Shown here: in pieces, positions 52,500 to 63,279 of the stretch
How the letters are laid out: every line of letters starts with the position of its first letter
How positions within the stretch are numbered: position 1 is the first letter of the stretch
NCBI RefSeq assembly: GCF_018991925.1
Contig: NW_024725489.1
Location: forward strand, 7,539,065-7,603,064
DNA length: 64,000 bases
Direction: 5' to 3'
Origin: Homarus americanus
Lineage: Eukaryota; Arthropoda; Malacostraca; Decapoda; Nephropidae
The notes under the pieces: generated by a model
Database searches by the model: none
The model's input: the letters and a program-made list of their open reading frames with translations, nothing else
Told to the model about the DNA's origin: nothing
Position numbers and translations under genes: made by a program

Positions 52500-54150
52500 C
52501 AAAGGGTGCTCGGTGTTAGGGGGGGCACTACTGGGTGGGTGAGGGCACCAAGAGGCGTGGTAATTACTGGTCAGTAGGCTGTGCACCATTGAGGAGGAGC
52601 CAGCACCATTGGGGTGGGTGAGGGGTGGCACTACTGTGGGTCGGTGAGGTGAAAGTGGCACTACTGTGTGGGGTGAGTGTGGCAATTACTGGAGTTGGTA
52701 AGGGCTGTGGCACCACTGAGTGAGCAAGGTGCTGTGGGCACTGAGGTGAGTGGAAACACCAGGGGTGAGGTGTGGCACCACTGGGCCTGGTGAGGCACCA
52801 CTGGGGTGGGGTGAGTGCACCACTGAGCTGGCAGCCCTGAGGAAGTGGCAGCGGCACCACTGAGGTGAGTGGGAGCTGTGGCATGGAGGTGCACCAGTGA
52901 GGCAAGTGAGGTGGCACCACCAGTGGGTGAGGGTGGTGAGAGGTGTGGCACTACTGGGGTGGGTGAGGGGTGTGGCACTACTGGGGTGGGTGAGGGGTGT
53001 GGCACTACTGGTGTGGGTGAGGGGTGTGGCACTACTGGGGTGGGTGAGGGTGTGGCACTACTGGGGTGGGTGAGGGTGGCCTACTGGGTGGGTGAGGTGT
53101 GGCACTGAGGTGTGGCACCACTGGGTGGGTGAGAGGGTGGCACTACTGGTGGGTGAGGGTGTGGCACAGGCACTACTGGGGTGGGTGGTGGCACTACTGG
53201 GTGGGTGAGGGGTCACTACTGGTGTGGTGAGGTGTGGCACTACTGGGTAGAGGGTGTGGCACTACTGGGGTGTGAGGGTGTGCACACTGGTGTGGGTGAG
53301 GTGTGGCACTACTGGTGTAGGTGAGGGGTGTGGCACACTGGGGGGTGGAGGTGGCACTACTGGTGTAGGTGGAGGGTGTGGCACTACTGGGGTGGGTGTG
53401 AGGTGGCACTACTGGGTGGGTGAGGGGTGTGGCACTACTGGGTGGTGAACTGGGTGGGGGTGTGGCACTACTGGTGTGGGAGAGGTGTGGCACTACTGGT
53501 GTGGTGAGGGTGGCACTACTACTGGGGTGGGTGGGGGTGTGGCACTACTGGTGGGTGAGGGGTGGCACTACTGGGTGGGTGAGGGCTGTGGCACTACTGG
53601 GGTAGGTGAGGGGTGGCACTACTAGGGTGGGTGAGGGGTGTGGCACTACTGGGGTGGGTGAGGGGTGTGGCACTACTGGAGTTGGTGAGGGCCAGGCACC
53701 ACTGAGGTGAGTGGGAGCTGTGGCACTACTGGGGTGGGTGGAGGGGTGGCACTACTGGGGTCGGGGAGGGCTGTGGCACTACTGGGGTGGGTGAGGGGTG
53801 GGCACTACTGAGGTGGTGGGAAGGGCTGTGGCACTACTGGAGGTGAGGGAGCTGTGGCACTACTGAGGTGAGTGGGAGCTGTGGCACTACTGGGGTGGGT
53901 GAGGGTGTGGCACTACTGGTGGGTGAGGGGTGTGGCACTACTGGTGTGGGTGAGAGGTGTGGCACTACTGGTGTAGGTGAGGGGGTGGCACTACTGGGGT
54001 GGGTGAGAGGTGTGGTGTAGCACTACTGGTGTGGGTGAGAGGTGTGGCACTACTGGGGTGGGTGAGGGGTGTGGCACTACTGGGGTGGGTGAGGGGTGTG
54101 GCACTACTGGGGTGGGTGAGGGGTGTGGCACTACTGGTGTGGAAGAAAAC
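52500..54150. repeat. 27-bp minisatellite, ~60 degenerate units
   Basis: Units centre on GTGTGGCACTACTGGGGTGG followed by GTGAGGG. The last part (54,010-54,140) is the most regular and encodes GVGEGCGTT repeats, while earlier parts carry many one-base losses. The bias towards losses in G runs suggests sequencing error over G homopolymers. Confidence 0.93.
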
Positions 54151-55020
54151 CCAGCGCATCTCTTACTGAGGAGGAGAACGCTAAGACACTCTTTGGTAAC
54201 ATGTAAGACTAACGCTCCTAGGTGGGGTGAGGGTCAACGGGGGGAGGGGAAGGATCCGTCACCATCATCAATCATAGTTATAATGTTTTTCTATACTCTA
54301 ACAAGAACTGCTTGAAGGCCATCATCAAAACCCCATGATTAATTAGGACTCATCTGAGCTACGTTGTACTGTCCATGTTAAATGCTAATGTAACATAATG
54401 TACAGCTTAATACCCAGGCTACGTGGCTCAGGTCCTGGATTAATACGTCTTGTGACTCTCTGGGTTGACCAATGTCTTTTAGTTATAAATAAACTGTATT
54501 TTCGAGGACCTACAAGGCAGTGGTACAACCTGCAGAAAAATTCCCGCATGATAGTTTGGTCTTGATATCGAGGAATTAGTTTCCTCTGGTTTAGATTCCT
54601 GAAAATTTTCTACTCTGATTCTGTTCTGTAACCAGTGTCAAGAAATGTAACCAGTTTAGATAGAATCTCAGTGTAATTTTGATGCCATATCGGGAGTAAT
54701 GTTTGTGCTGTAGCTTGAGTGAACCAGTTGGATGCGCTCTTACACCTGTACTTACGAGAAAAATTCAACTTATGACTTTTTTGAGAATCTCGATGTGATG
54801 TTTATCATTCTTCAGGTTATGTGTTGAATGAATGTGATGGTACTTGTAGTTCACACACGTAAAACGATAATGATGACAGCTTATTTTCGAACTCAATTTG
54901 TATGAGTGAGATGAAGTAAATCTGAATAATACTGTAGCACACTTGATGACATTGTCTCTTTGCATTATTTACCTTGGGAAGTCGGTATTATCCATTCATG
55001 AGACGAAGTAAGGAAGACTC
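54151..55020. other. no gene recognised
   Basis: Unique-looking spacer between two minisatellites. Confidence 0.5.
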
Positions 55021-55860
55021 ATGCTAACATGGGTGTGACTTATGCTAACATGGGTGTGAGTCATGATACCGTAGGTGAGAGTCATGATAACATAGGTGTG
55101 ACTCACGCTAACATAGGTGAGAGTCATGTTAACATAGGTGAGAGTCATGATAACATAGGTTTGAGTCATGATAAAATAGGTCTGATTCATAATAACATAG
55201 GTGTGAGTCATGTTAACATAGGTGAGAGTCATGATAACATAGGTGTGACTCATGCTAACATAGGTTTGAGTCATGCTAACATAGGTGTGAGTCATGCTAA
55301 CATGGGTGTGACTCATGCTAACATAGGTTTGTGTCATGCTAACATGGTGTGAGTCATGATAACATAGGTGTGACTCATGCTAACATAGGTTTGAGTCATG
55401 CTAACATAGGTGAGAGTCATGATATCATAGGTGTGACTCATGCTAACATAGGTGTGAGTCATGATACTGTAGGTGAGAGTCATGATAACATAGATGTGAC
55501 TCATGCTAACATAGGTGAGAGTCATGATAACATAGGTTTGAGTCATGCTAACATAGGTGAGAGTCATGATAACATAGGTGTGACTCATGCTAACATAGGT
55601 GAGAGTCATGATAACATAGGTTTGAGCCATGCTAACATAGGTGAGAGTCATGATAACATAGGTGTGACTCATGCAAACATAGGTGTGAGTCATGATACCG
55701 TAGGTTTGAGTCATGATAAAATAGGTGTGAGTCATAATAACATAGGTGTGAGTCATGTTAACATAGGTGATAGTCATGATAACATAGGTGTGAGTCATAA
55801 TAACATAGGTGTGAGTCATGTTAACATAGGTGAGAGTCATGATAATGTAATGAGACGGAT
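55021..55860. repeat. 21-bp minisatellite, ~39 units, rich in AP-1 heptamers
   Basis: Each 21-bp unit has the form GTGAGTCATGATAACATAGG plus T, with variants (GTGACTCATGCTAAC, GAGAGTCATGATAAC, TTGAGTCATG). By eye, 23 units contain TGAGTCA or TGACTCA, the AP-1 (Fos/Jun) consensus. Length is a multiple of three, so both strands stay open for over 100 codons (SHDNIGV on plus). One 20-bp unit near 55,345 breaks the frame. Codon-level conservation is not apparent. Confidence 0.95.
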
Positions 55861-56800
55861 CTTGCAAGAAGAATATTTATATATATAGGAAGAATATTTA
55901 GTAAGAGAGTATAAAAGAGAGGAAGATTTTGGTAGCGTGGCCGTGATAGATATTTACACTTATCGTATCTTATACGTCAATACACATCTATTACGTCTTA
56001 AGGGCGACTTCTCAAACACCGCTTCGTTACAACTCTTTATTAATTACGAACATGACATGGACACATTAATAATACCTTCTATTGAAGTTACTAGGATATT
56101 ATATTTACGTTACTAGGACATCATATTACGTTACTAGACACTCTGATTCTCGGACACGAACATGAAATGAATACACCTCCCACGTAAGTAACTCATCCCA
56201 TGGAAAGCTCTGACAAACACTCACGTGACCTAGGGGAGGCCTAGCAGGTAGTCCTGGGTTGTCTCTATAGGAGACTGCTTAGCTGGGCGCCGGAGGGAAG
56301 TCTCGGTCCTGACCGGAGGCGACTGGAGGCGGACCAGACACACCCTGTCCACCGTACACTCCCCACCACCACCACTGGATGAGAAGCAAATAAAGACTCC
56401 GAACTACACCAGGAGAGAAATGGAGACGCCCTACTATGAATTCCTAACTTCATCACATGGGGAACAAAAACCTTCTCCAACACCGTGTTTGAGCTGGAGG
56501 ACCTACCCCGACCACATGGTGCATCTGCAGCTGTAGTGAGGTACTGGATTAACACCCAGGTATGACGCAACGGCCATCCAGACAGTTGGCGCCAACATCA
56601 GGTCACAAGAATGTTTACAAGTCCAGCTCAAACATTACCAGATCTATAGTTAATCTATATGTTGACTCTTTGTTTCTTATATTTTGTATTGAAAGCTTTT
56701 GTCAATCAAGTGACCCATTCCCCATTTCCACCATATGTAACCTATCACCTCTGTTCATTGTATATTTTCAGCCTTCGGGCTTCCATGTTATCTTAATAAA
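55861..56800. other. no gene recognised
   Basis: Includes three short tandem copies of a GTTACTAGGA-containing unit at 56,088-56,140 and a 3'-UTR-like stretch ending AATAAACCGTTAATTATTATT that may be the tail of an unidentified retroelement. Confidence 0.45.
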
Positions 56801-56842
56801 CCGTTAATTATTATTATTATTATTATTACACACACACACACA
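56801..56842. repeat. (ATT)n(AC)n compound microsatellite
   Basis: About seven ATT units followed by (AC)n. Confidence 0.95.
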
Positions 56843-56849
56843 GTCAAGC

Positions 56850-57095
56850 AAGATGCCCAGCTGACTGGAAGACCTCATATGTGTCACCAGTGCCCAAGTC
56901 AACCTGCCCACAATCTTTAAATGAGCTATGACCCACTGCAATCACCCCAGTATCCAACTTAATCTGTGAAAGTTTCGTGTTTGACTGGGCTTATGCTGAT
57001 ATTGCAGGCGCATAGATCCTCAGCAGTTTGGCAATTTGAAAACTTCCTCCGCCATTCACTGTCTTGTCAGCTTTCTCGACTACATAATAATTATG
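56850..57095 (+). mobile_element. LINE E fragment (RT fingers region)
   Basis: Translates, with one TGA and one frameshift, as CPADWKTSYVSPVPKSTCPQ, SLNEL-PTAITPVSNLICES, FVFDWAYADI, then DPQQFGNLKTSSAIHCLVSF. This is the fingers/early palm part of a LINE RT, distinct from the other families in the window. Both ends are truncated. Confidence 0.65.
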
Positions 57096-57099
57096 TAGT

Positions 57100-60000
57100 G
57101 TCCTGCCTAGAAGGAGAGTTGGCAATGAATGGTTGTCAAGGGCAGTTGGTATCAACGGCCGTCTTGATAGATATTGCAAGTCCCATTCATTGACAACTGG
57201 GACAACTTTAATGCAGAAGGGAACTTTATGCTAGGGATGGGGTGCATCTGTCTAGGGATGGGGTGGCAACATTAGCTGGCTCTCTCGAGAGGGTAGTTCA
57301 AAAGATGTCGAAGTCTTTAAACTGCTAGAAGAGCATATGAGCACGGGGGTGGAGGAGACTGCAGTGGGAGCGGGAAAACAAAGTGAAAGGTTACAGGGGA
57401 ATATTGCTAGGAATGATGACAAAACTAAATTAGGCAGGGAGTTAAAACCTAAACGCGACAAAGATAGGACTCCGAACACGACTAACTTAAATGTCTACTA
57501 CGCAAACAGTAGAAGTATGAGAAACAAAATGGATGATATCAGGGCGTTGGTATGTACTGAAAAAATTGATATATTAGCATTCACCGAAACATGTATAAAC
57601 CTAGACTCACGTGAGTTATCTTTCGAATACCAAATTGCAGGTTACAAATTATTCCATACCTATAGTCAGATTAGGAAAGGCGGCGGAGTAGCAATCTATG
57701 TCGGATAATCTGAAGTGTAATATAAATAAGGAAATAAAAACTGAGCGGAATACAGAAATAATTTGGATAGAATTAATCGATGGTAGGGAAAAATTAATCA
57801 CAGGAATAATATATAGACCTCCTAATCTTGATAGAATTAATGAGCGATTTATTTGGGATGAATTGCGCAGGGCTTCCATAGTCTGTATAGTAGGCGACTT
57901 TAACTTTAGCCAAATAGACTGGATTGACCTTACGGGTAACTCAGAATCATGGGATTTTCTTGAAACAATCCAGGATTGTTTCCTAAGCCAACATAGTTCT
58001 GTTAAACAGAGAAAACCTCATTAGTAATGTCGAGGTAGGGAACTAACTTACTAACAGCGATCAGAAAGAAATAAGATTTAAATTAGAATTTCAGAGCAGC
58101 AGCAAGGAAAATTCCACTGAAGTCCCAGATTTCAGAAGGGCAAACTTTGATAGTTTTAAGAGACAGCTGAGAGAAGGGGTATCACGCTTGGGGATGAATT
58201 ACATGACCTCACACAATGTACCCACAGAGGGCGACCTCACCTTACCTGGAGACCTGACGGTTGAGGATGACCTGATCACGAGATCTGAGGTTAACGAGTT
58301 CCACAACAAGTTAAATAATGAGTTATTTAATGCACAAAGGCAGAACATACCATACAGAAAACTCAGATCAAACAACAATGACTCTAAGTGGATAAATAAT
58401 TATTTAAAGAATATTATTGGACAAAGGAAAGCTATAGGTTGGATAACAAATGCTGGTGAAGTTTACCTCCGAGATTGTTATTATAAAGTATTGGCCGGTA
58501 GGGTTAAGACCGAGATAAGAAAAGCTAAGAGAAATAATGAACTAAAGGTAGCAAGGGAGGCGAAGTCAAACCCCAAGGGATTCTATCAAATGTATCAAAC
58601 TAAAACACGAGAAAAATTGGACCAATACAGTCATATACCGGCGAGCTAAATGATAACGGCGGAGAAATGAGCAATAATCTGAATCATATTTTTCAACAGT
58701 TTTCACCACCGAAAATTTATTCATGATACCCGAGGTACCGACTCTATACAGAGACAGTGAAGAAAATAAATTAAGCGAGATAGTAGTGACTAGTAGCGAT
58801 GATTGTAAGCAAATAGACAAACTAAAGCCTAATAAGTCACCAGGTCCCATTGAGATATTTGCCAGAGTATTAAAGGAATGTAAAGAAGAGCTTAGTATGC
58901 CCTTAGCAAAGTTGTTTAACATGTCCCTGAAAACGGGTGAAGTACCAGAATCCGGGAGGATAGCGAATGTAATACCGATTTTCATGAAGGGAGATAGATC
59001 ACTATCCTCTAACTACCGTCCAACCAGTCTTATATCAATTGTCGGCAAATTACCGGAAGCAATCATTTCAAACTCTATTCGAAATCACCTGGAGTAGCAC
59101 AAGTTAATCAATGATTCCCAACATGGCTTAACAAGCGTGCGTTCATGTCTAACTAATCTATTAGCATTCTTTTCATCTGTTTTCGAATCAGTGGACGAGG
59201 GGCACAATTATGATGTGGTATATCTCGACTTTAGCAAAGCCTTCGACTGAGTCACCCACGAAAGACTAATTAGAAAAGTGGAGGCGCATGGCATTAAGGG
59301 AAAATTCTAAAATGGATTAGGGCGTAGTTACCGGACAGGAAACAGCGAGTGAGCATTAACGGCACTAAATCCGATTGGAGCAACGTCACTAGTGGAGTTC
59401 CCCAAGGCTCAGTACTTGGACCACTATTATTTATTATATACATAAACGACATAGATATTGGCGTAGACAGCAACATAAGTAAATTTGCTGATGACACTAA
59501 AATAGGACGTGTAATTAAATCTGACTACAGGAACATCTAAACAAACTTTTCGAATGGTCTGATAAATGGCAGATGAAATTCAATGTGGGCAAATGTAAAG
59601 TACTCAGTATAGGTGATGTAAACAGGGAAATCAGATACCAGATGAACAACGATGTTATTGAGAAATCCGAGTGAGAGAAAGATTCAGGAGTAATGATAAG
59701 TACTGTATGAATCTTAAGCCGAGTAAACAATGTGTATTTGCTCGAAACAAGGGTAATAAAATACTTGGGTTCATACAAAGGAGTGTTAGTTACAAGACTA
59801 GCGAGGTCATCCTAAAGCTGTATCTTGCGCTTGTGAGACCTCACTTGGATTACGCAGTTCAATTCTGGTCACCGTACTACAGAATGGATATAGAATCCTT
59901 GGAAATAATTCAGAGGAGAATGACAAGACTAATCCCGGGCATTAGGAACCTTGAGTACAGAGACAGGTTAAGGCATCTTAATTTGCACTCCCTCGAGAGA

Positions 60001-60205
60001 CGTAAAGTGAGAAATAATGGTTTGGAAATAGAGTTTAGTGGACGAGTGGAACATGTTACCAAATATCATCATCAATTCGAATACGCTGGATAGCTTCAAA
60101 GAAAGGTTGGACGGATATATTAGCAACAGGGGTTGGGTGTAAATGGGACTGCCCATTATGGGCCAATAGGCCCGCTGCACTTTCCTTCATTCTTATGTTC
60201 TTATG
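57100..60205 (+). mobile_element. LINE A, longest copy, with esterase-like region, multiply broken
   Basis: Starts 5' of the other copies with PRRRVGNEWLSRAVGINGRL and, after a frameshift, YARDGVHLSRDGVATLAGS, which resembles the C-terminal part of the SGNH-type esterase domain in CR1 elements. Endonuclease follows (NVYYANSRSMRNKMDDIRAL, FTETC, VGDFNFSQIDW; SDH replaced by SDQ near 58,064), then RT ([20 protein letters not shown], intact KFADDTKIG near 59,480) and the C-terminal region to GWV and the TTCTTATG tail. Breaks include frameshifts near 57,700 and 58,640, a deletion near 57,990, a TAG at about 59,095, a TGA near 59,250 and a deletion near 60,010. Confidence 0.88.
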
Positions 60206-60700
60206 TACATATACCGCCATCTGGAAAAACGAAAAACGTCTGTGGCTGTCGTCTTCATTGACTTCACCAGAGCATTTGATCTAGTAGACCATAATTTAAT
60301 CATCAAAAAAGCTAACGACCTCGGATTTCGAAGAAGTCTTATACAGTACCATGGCTTACGGACCTTCTCAGTGACCGACGCCAAGACGTACGCTTCCGAG
60401 GGGCTGTCTCCACCTTTCAATCATTCACCTGTAGCGTCCTTCAAGGCACCAAGTTCGACCGCTCTGCTTCCTAATGCTTATCAATGATGCCCTAAGAAAA
60501 ACCTCTACTCGCTGGAAATATGTCGACTACTCCACCATTGGGATCAGTGTCAACAACTCGGTTCCCGACTAGACCGCCCTCCAGGATTTATTGAACAGTC
60601 TCCAAAATTGAGCCACCAACAACCACGTTACCATCAACCATACCCAGACCATGGTTATGCACATCAACCTCTCCTCCGACGCTGGACGTAATCAATAATT
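60206..60700 (+). mobile_element. LINE F fragment (RT palm)
   Basis: Opens with YRHLEKRKTSVAVVFIDFTR and AFDLVDHNLIIKK, then in shifted frames LINDALRKTSTRWKYVDYST and ATNNHVTINHTQTMVMHINL. These are RT blocks with the catalytic YVDD changed to YVDY. It directly abuts the LINE A tail. Confidence 0.7.
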
Positions 60701-60959
60701 AATGTAACATCATCCGACTGAATGCAAACCCTGTCCGTGAATCGTTATCATGACATGGTAAATATTGAAGTAGTGACGCCGTTTCTGTAACTGAATACGT
60801 ATAGTCACCACTGAAGACAGTTTCATGTCATTGTTTTCTTTAACCCTGACAAAACATCTTTTCCTTTAACTTTTAAAATATCCTGTTTTTATTGTGCAAA
60901 CACCATACTCTAAGTTAACGAGCTGCATGACCCAGTGTCAAGGAATAGTCCGAGAGGAC

Positions 60960-61172
60960 CGGACAACTCGTCAACTGCACTGGCTAGTGGCTACCCATTA
61001 CCCCGGAATACGATCCGCAAATCTATTAATATCCAGGTTCCCAATTACTGCTGGGTAGACACAGGCAAATGGCGTAAAGAAACTTACCCATAGTTCCACC
61101 CTGCCCGAGGATCGAACTCGGGTCCGCTCGCTTGCGAGGCGAGGATGCTGACCATTACAACACAAGTCGATT
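60960..61172 (-). mobile_element. tRNA-derived SINE
   Basis: The minus strand begins with a tRNA-like head and continues with a body (GGTAAGTTTCTTTACGCC, ACCCAGCAGTAATTGGGAAC, GGATCGTATTCCGGGG) that I associate with a common decapod SINE family. The head has matches to the pol III A box (TGTTGTAATGG) and B box (AGTTCGATCCT). No autonomous function is expected, since mobilisation would depend on a partner LINE. Confidence 0.65.
61100..61172 (-). other. tRNA-Ala(CGC)-like SINE head, not a functional tRNA
   Basis: The anticodon stem CTCGC/GCGAG closes a 7-nt loop CTCGCAA with anticodon CGC, and the T stem CCGAG/CTCGG closes TTCGATC. The 3' acceptor strand GCAGGGT has no pairing partner at the 5' side, so the cloverleaf is incomplete. 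Confidence 0.55.
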
Positions 61173-61174
61173 CG

Positions 61175-61600
61175 CACTTTTACTAACCCTCTTCGTCACA
61201 CTGATTGACTAGTGCGTTCGGTCACGTCTCTGTTACGCACTGCTGGCAAATACTGGAAAATTGGATATGTACTGGTTCAAGAATGTATCTGTACCTGCGC
61301 CAGTGTTGTTCAAGTTTTGTCTTGAATGAGCTCGCACTCGGTGTCGTCACAACTCTCTCTGGCAGATTGTTTCAAGAATTCACAACTCTCACTGCAAAAA
61401 GTTTGCCCTGACAATTTCGGAACTTGTGGCTTCTTCAACCTTAATGTGAATCCTAGTGGGGCAGGCAAACGCAAGCTCCAGGTATGAACACTCGTCTGAA
61501 TAATGTCCTCAGAGATGTTTATAAACTTCTATTAAGTCACCTCTTGCCTGCCCTATCTCTCTGGGTACCGAGGTGCTTTAGTCCAAAAGTTTATCCTATA
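61175..61600 (-). mobile_element. LINE C fragment, 3' end
   Basis: Minus-strand blocks include NNLPERVVTTPSASSFKTKL, the tail GTATTTGCCAGCAGTGCGTA and the terminal AAGAGGGTTAGTAAAAGTG. Frameshifted throughout. It supplies an independent, unexpanded version of the tail that forms the 40-bp minisatellite. Confidence 0.75.
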
Positions 61601-62053
61601 AACCTTGTAACATATTGATAAAACCTACAGAGTTTGATGCAAATCAGCAAAACAGTTCTCTAGTTATTTTAGATACATACAGGACATTGTTCAATAGTGG
61701 TGGGCAGGGTAATAAAAAAAAAAGCTCACAAAGGGACTGTTCTCTTATTTATATCAATGATTATTAAATCTCAAGTTATGTGTGTCAATTTATTACATTT
61801 GTTAATGACTATGATAAATATCATAAACACTACAGTACAGTACATAAGATTCTAAAGTTATCCTAAACATGTCAGTGATGTACGTACAAATAAAGAGCAT
61901 AGTAATGGCAGATCTAATTTATAGTTTTGATCAACTTGCAGTCACAGTATATTGATCTATTATCTGCAAGTCTACCAACGTCACATGGCCACTAAATGAC
62001 GTGTCCACCAGCGCCAGGTGTAATGGTATCAGCTGGTGCCCTGGGCGCTTGTA
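61601..62053. other. no gene recognised
   Basis: AT-rich spacer downstream of the metallothionein gene. Confidence 0.5.
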
Positions 62054-62059
62054 TTTATT
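62054..62059 (-). terminator. polyadenylation signal AATAAA of metallothionein gene
   Basis: AATAAA on the minus strand lies 8 nt after the TAG stop, implying a very short 3' UTR. Confidence 0.65.
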
Positions 62060-62067
62060 GAGATGGA

Positions 62068-62609
62068 CTACTTCATGGGACAGGGGCTGCACTTACAGTC
62101 GGTCCCACAGCAACAGGCAGAAGACTTACACTGGCAGCTGGACCCACCTGTCGACAGGATAAAATATATTTTACTTCTTGCACAGTTAAAATTAAGCGAT
62201 ATAGATCAAGGGATTTAAATAAAAATAAAATAAATTACCACCAATCTACTAGTTAAGTATAAAGAGGTTTGTAGGATATAACAAATAAGAATATGATAAC
62301 TGAGTCTTAGAAATGAAAAGTGTAGTTACAGTTGCCATCTGAGCCCGAGCAGGACTTCTTGCTGGGACAAGAGGCACAGTTACAGTTGGTGCCGCAGCAA
62401 CAGGCTCCGGACCCACACTTGCATGAGGCTGTGGATAACAACACACTTTACTCTCGCTTGTTGCACTAATTTGATTCGTTTTGATGTGACGCCAGGGAAT
62501 AGGTAAGACGGGAGTGTTATTGGGTAAAGGAAAATAATAACTAAATCATCAAAATAAACCTGCGTGATCCAAAAATCAAAATATACTCACTTCCACATCC
62601 ACAAGGCAT
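62068..62609 (-). CDS. copper-specific metallothionein (CuMT-2 type), three exons
   Basis: Exon 1 is 62,609-62,591 (MPCGCG plus one base; donor gtgagt), exon 2 is 62,428-62,330 (acceptor tccacag; donor gtaact) and exon 3 is 62,147-62,068 (acceptor tcgacag; TAG stop). Introns are about 162 and 182 bp, and both junctions are phase 1. The spliced product is 65 residues with 20 Cys: SCKCGSGACCCGTNCNCASC in the N-terminal half and SSCQCKSSACCCGTDCKCSP in the C-terminal half, ending CPMK. The MPCGCGTSCKCGSG start and two CCC triplets match decapod CuMT-2, a cytosolic Cu(I)-thiolate protein linked to haemocyanin copper handling, rather than the MPGPCC-type Cd/Zn isoforms. The gene looks intact. The nearest neighbours are LINE fragments, so no operon-like or cluster context is seen. 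Confidence 0.93.
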
Positions 62610-62643
62610 GACGGTGGTGGTGACTGTTCTGCTGTTGATATCT

Positions 62644-62650
62644 GGGTGCA
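62644..62650 (-). promoter_or_regulatory. metal-response-element core match in 5' UTR region
   Basis: Minus-strand TGCACCC fits the MRE core TGCRCNC. It lies about 35 bp upstream of the ATG, probably downstream of the transcription start, so a functional role is uncertain. Confidence 0.35.
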
Positions 62651-62695
62651 GTAAGAGAGATGATGAGTTTATGAGCATATCACAAAAGCGGAAAC

Positions 62696-62702
62696 ATATA
62701 TA
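62696..62702 (-). promoter_or_regulatory. TATA box of metallothionein gene
   Basis: Minus-strand TATATAT, 87 bp upstream of the ATG, placing the transcription start near 62,667-62,672. Confidence 0.6.
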
Positions 62703-62759
62703 GCGTCTCATCAAGGGTGTCGTGTGGAGAGAACAAAGTGATAGGCACGGGTGCGGGTC

Positions 62760-62766
62760 GTGCGCA
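62760..62766 (-). promoter_or_regulatory. metal-response element (MRE) upstream of metallothionein
   Basis: Minus-strand TGCGCACGACC matches the extended MTF-1 site TGCRCNCGGCC with one difference. It lies about 60 bp upstream of the TATA box, the usual place for MREs in metallothionein promoters, which suggests metal-induced transcription through MTF-1. Confidence 0.6.
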
Positions 62767-62769
62767 GCT

Positions 62770-63279
62770 GTTGGGGGTGGGGGGAAGGGGAGCATACGCA
62801 CCAAGATCACTTAATTATCTCCTCCCGACTGTATTTTTTTAATGAGGTTTCAGCATAATCTATTTTCTATTAAATTAAAGTTTTCCGTAAGGAAAATACA
62901 TGTACTTAGGATTTGTTCAGATATCACACATACTAAGGTGGATAATTCATTTTAGTATAGAATTGACAACACAAGGAAAACTTCTCTGGTTAAGGAAAAT
63001 ATCATACTAACTGCCCATTTACCCATGATTGTGCCGTTATAATGATCATTGATCCCTATCTCAAGTGTTTGTCTGAACGTGTGATTTTTGCTCAGCTCTA
63101 CCATATCAATTGTGTGTATGATTATTGAGCCCTATGTCAAATATATGTACTGTATAAAGTGTATGTGTGAATATATGATTGTTAAAGTCTACATCCGTGT
63201 CTGTGAATGTATGATATTGTAGTGGATACTACGCTACAATATTTCAGCCAGACGCTGTATCAAGTAAGTATAAAAATAC
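62770..63279. other. no gene recognised
   Basis: AT-rich sequence upstream of the metallothionein promoter. No additional MRE core was found by eye. Confidence 0.5.

Noticed and set aside
52869..54159. Gly/Val/Thr-rich repeat proteins in the 27-bp array
   Set aside because: Frames shift repeatedly within the array and exist on both strands.
55029..55888. Repeat protein of SHDNIGV heptads
   Set aside because: Both strands are equally open because the unit is 21 bp. A one-base deletion breaks the frame, and there is no start context, signal peptide or flanking exon.
61100..61172. Functional tRNA-Ala(CGC)
   Set aside because: The 5' and 3' acceptor strands do not pair, and SINE body sequence follows directly.
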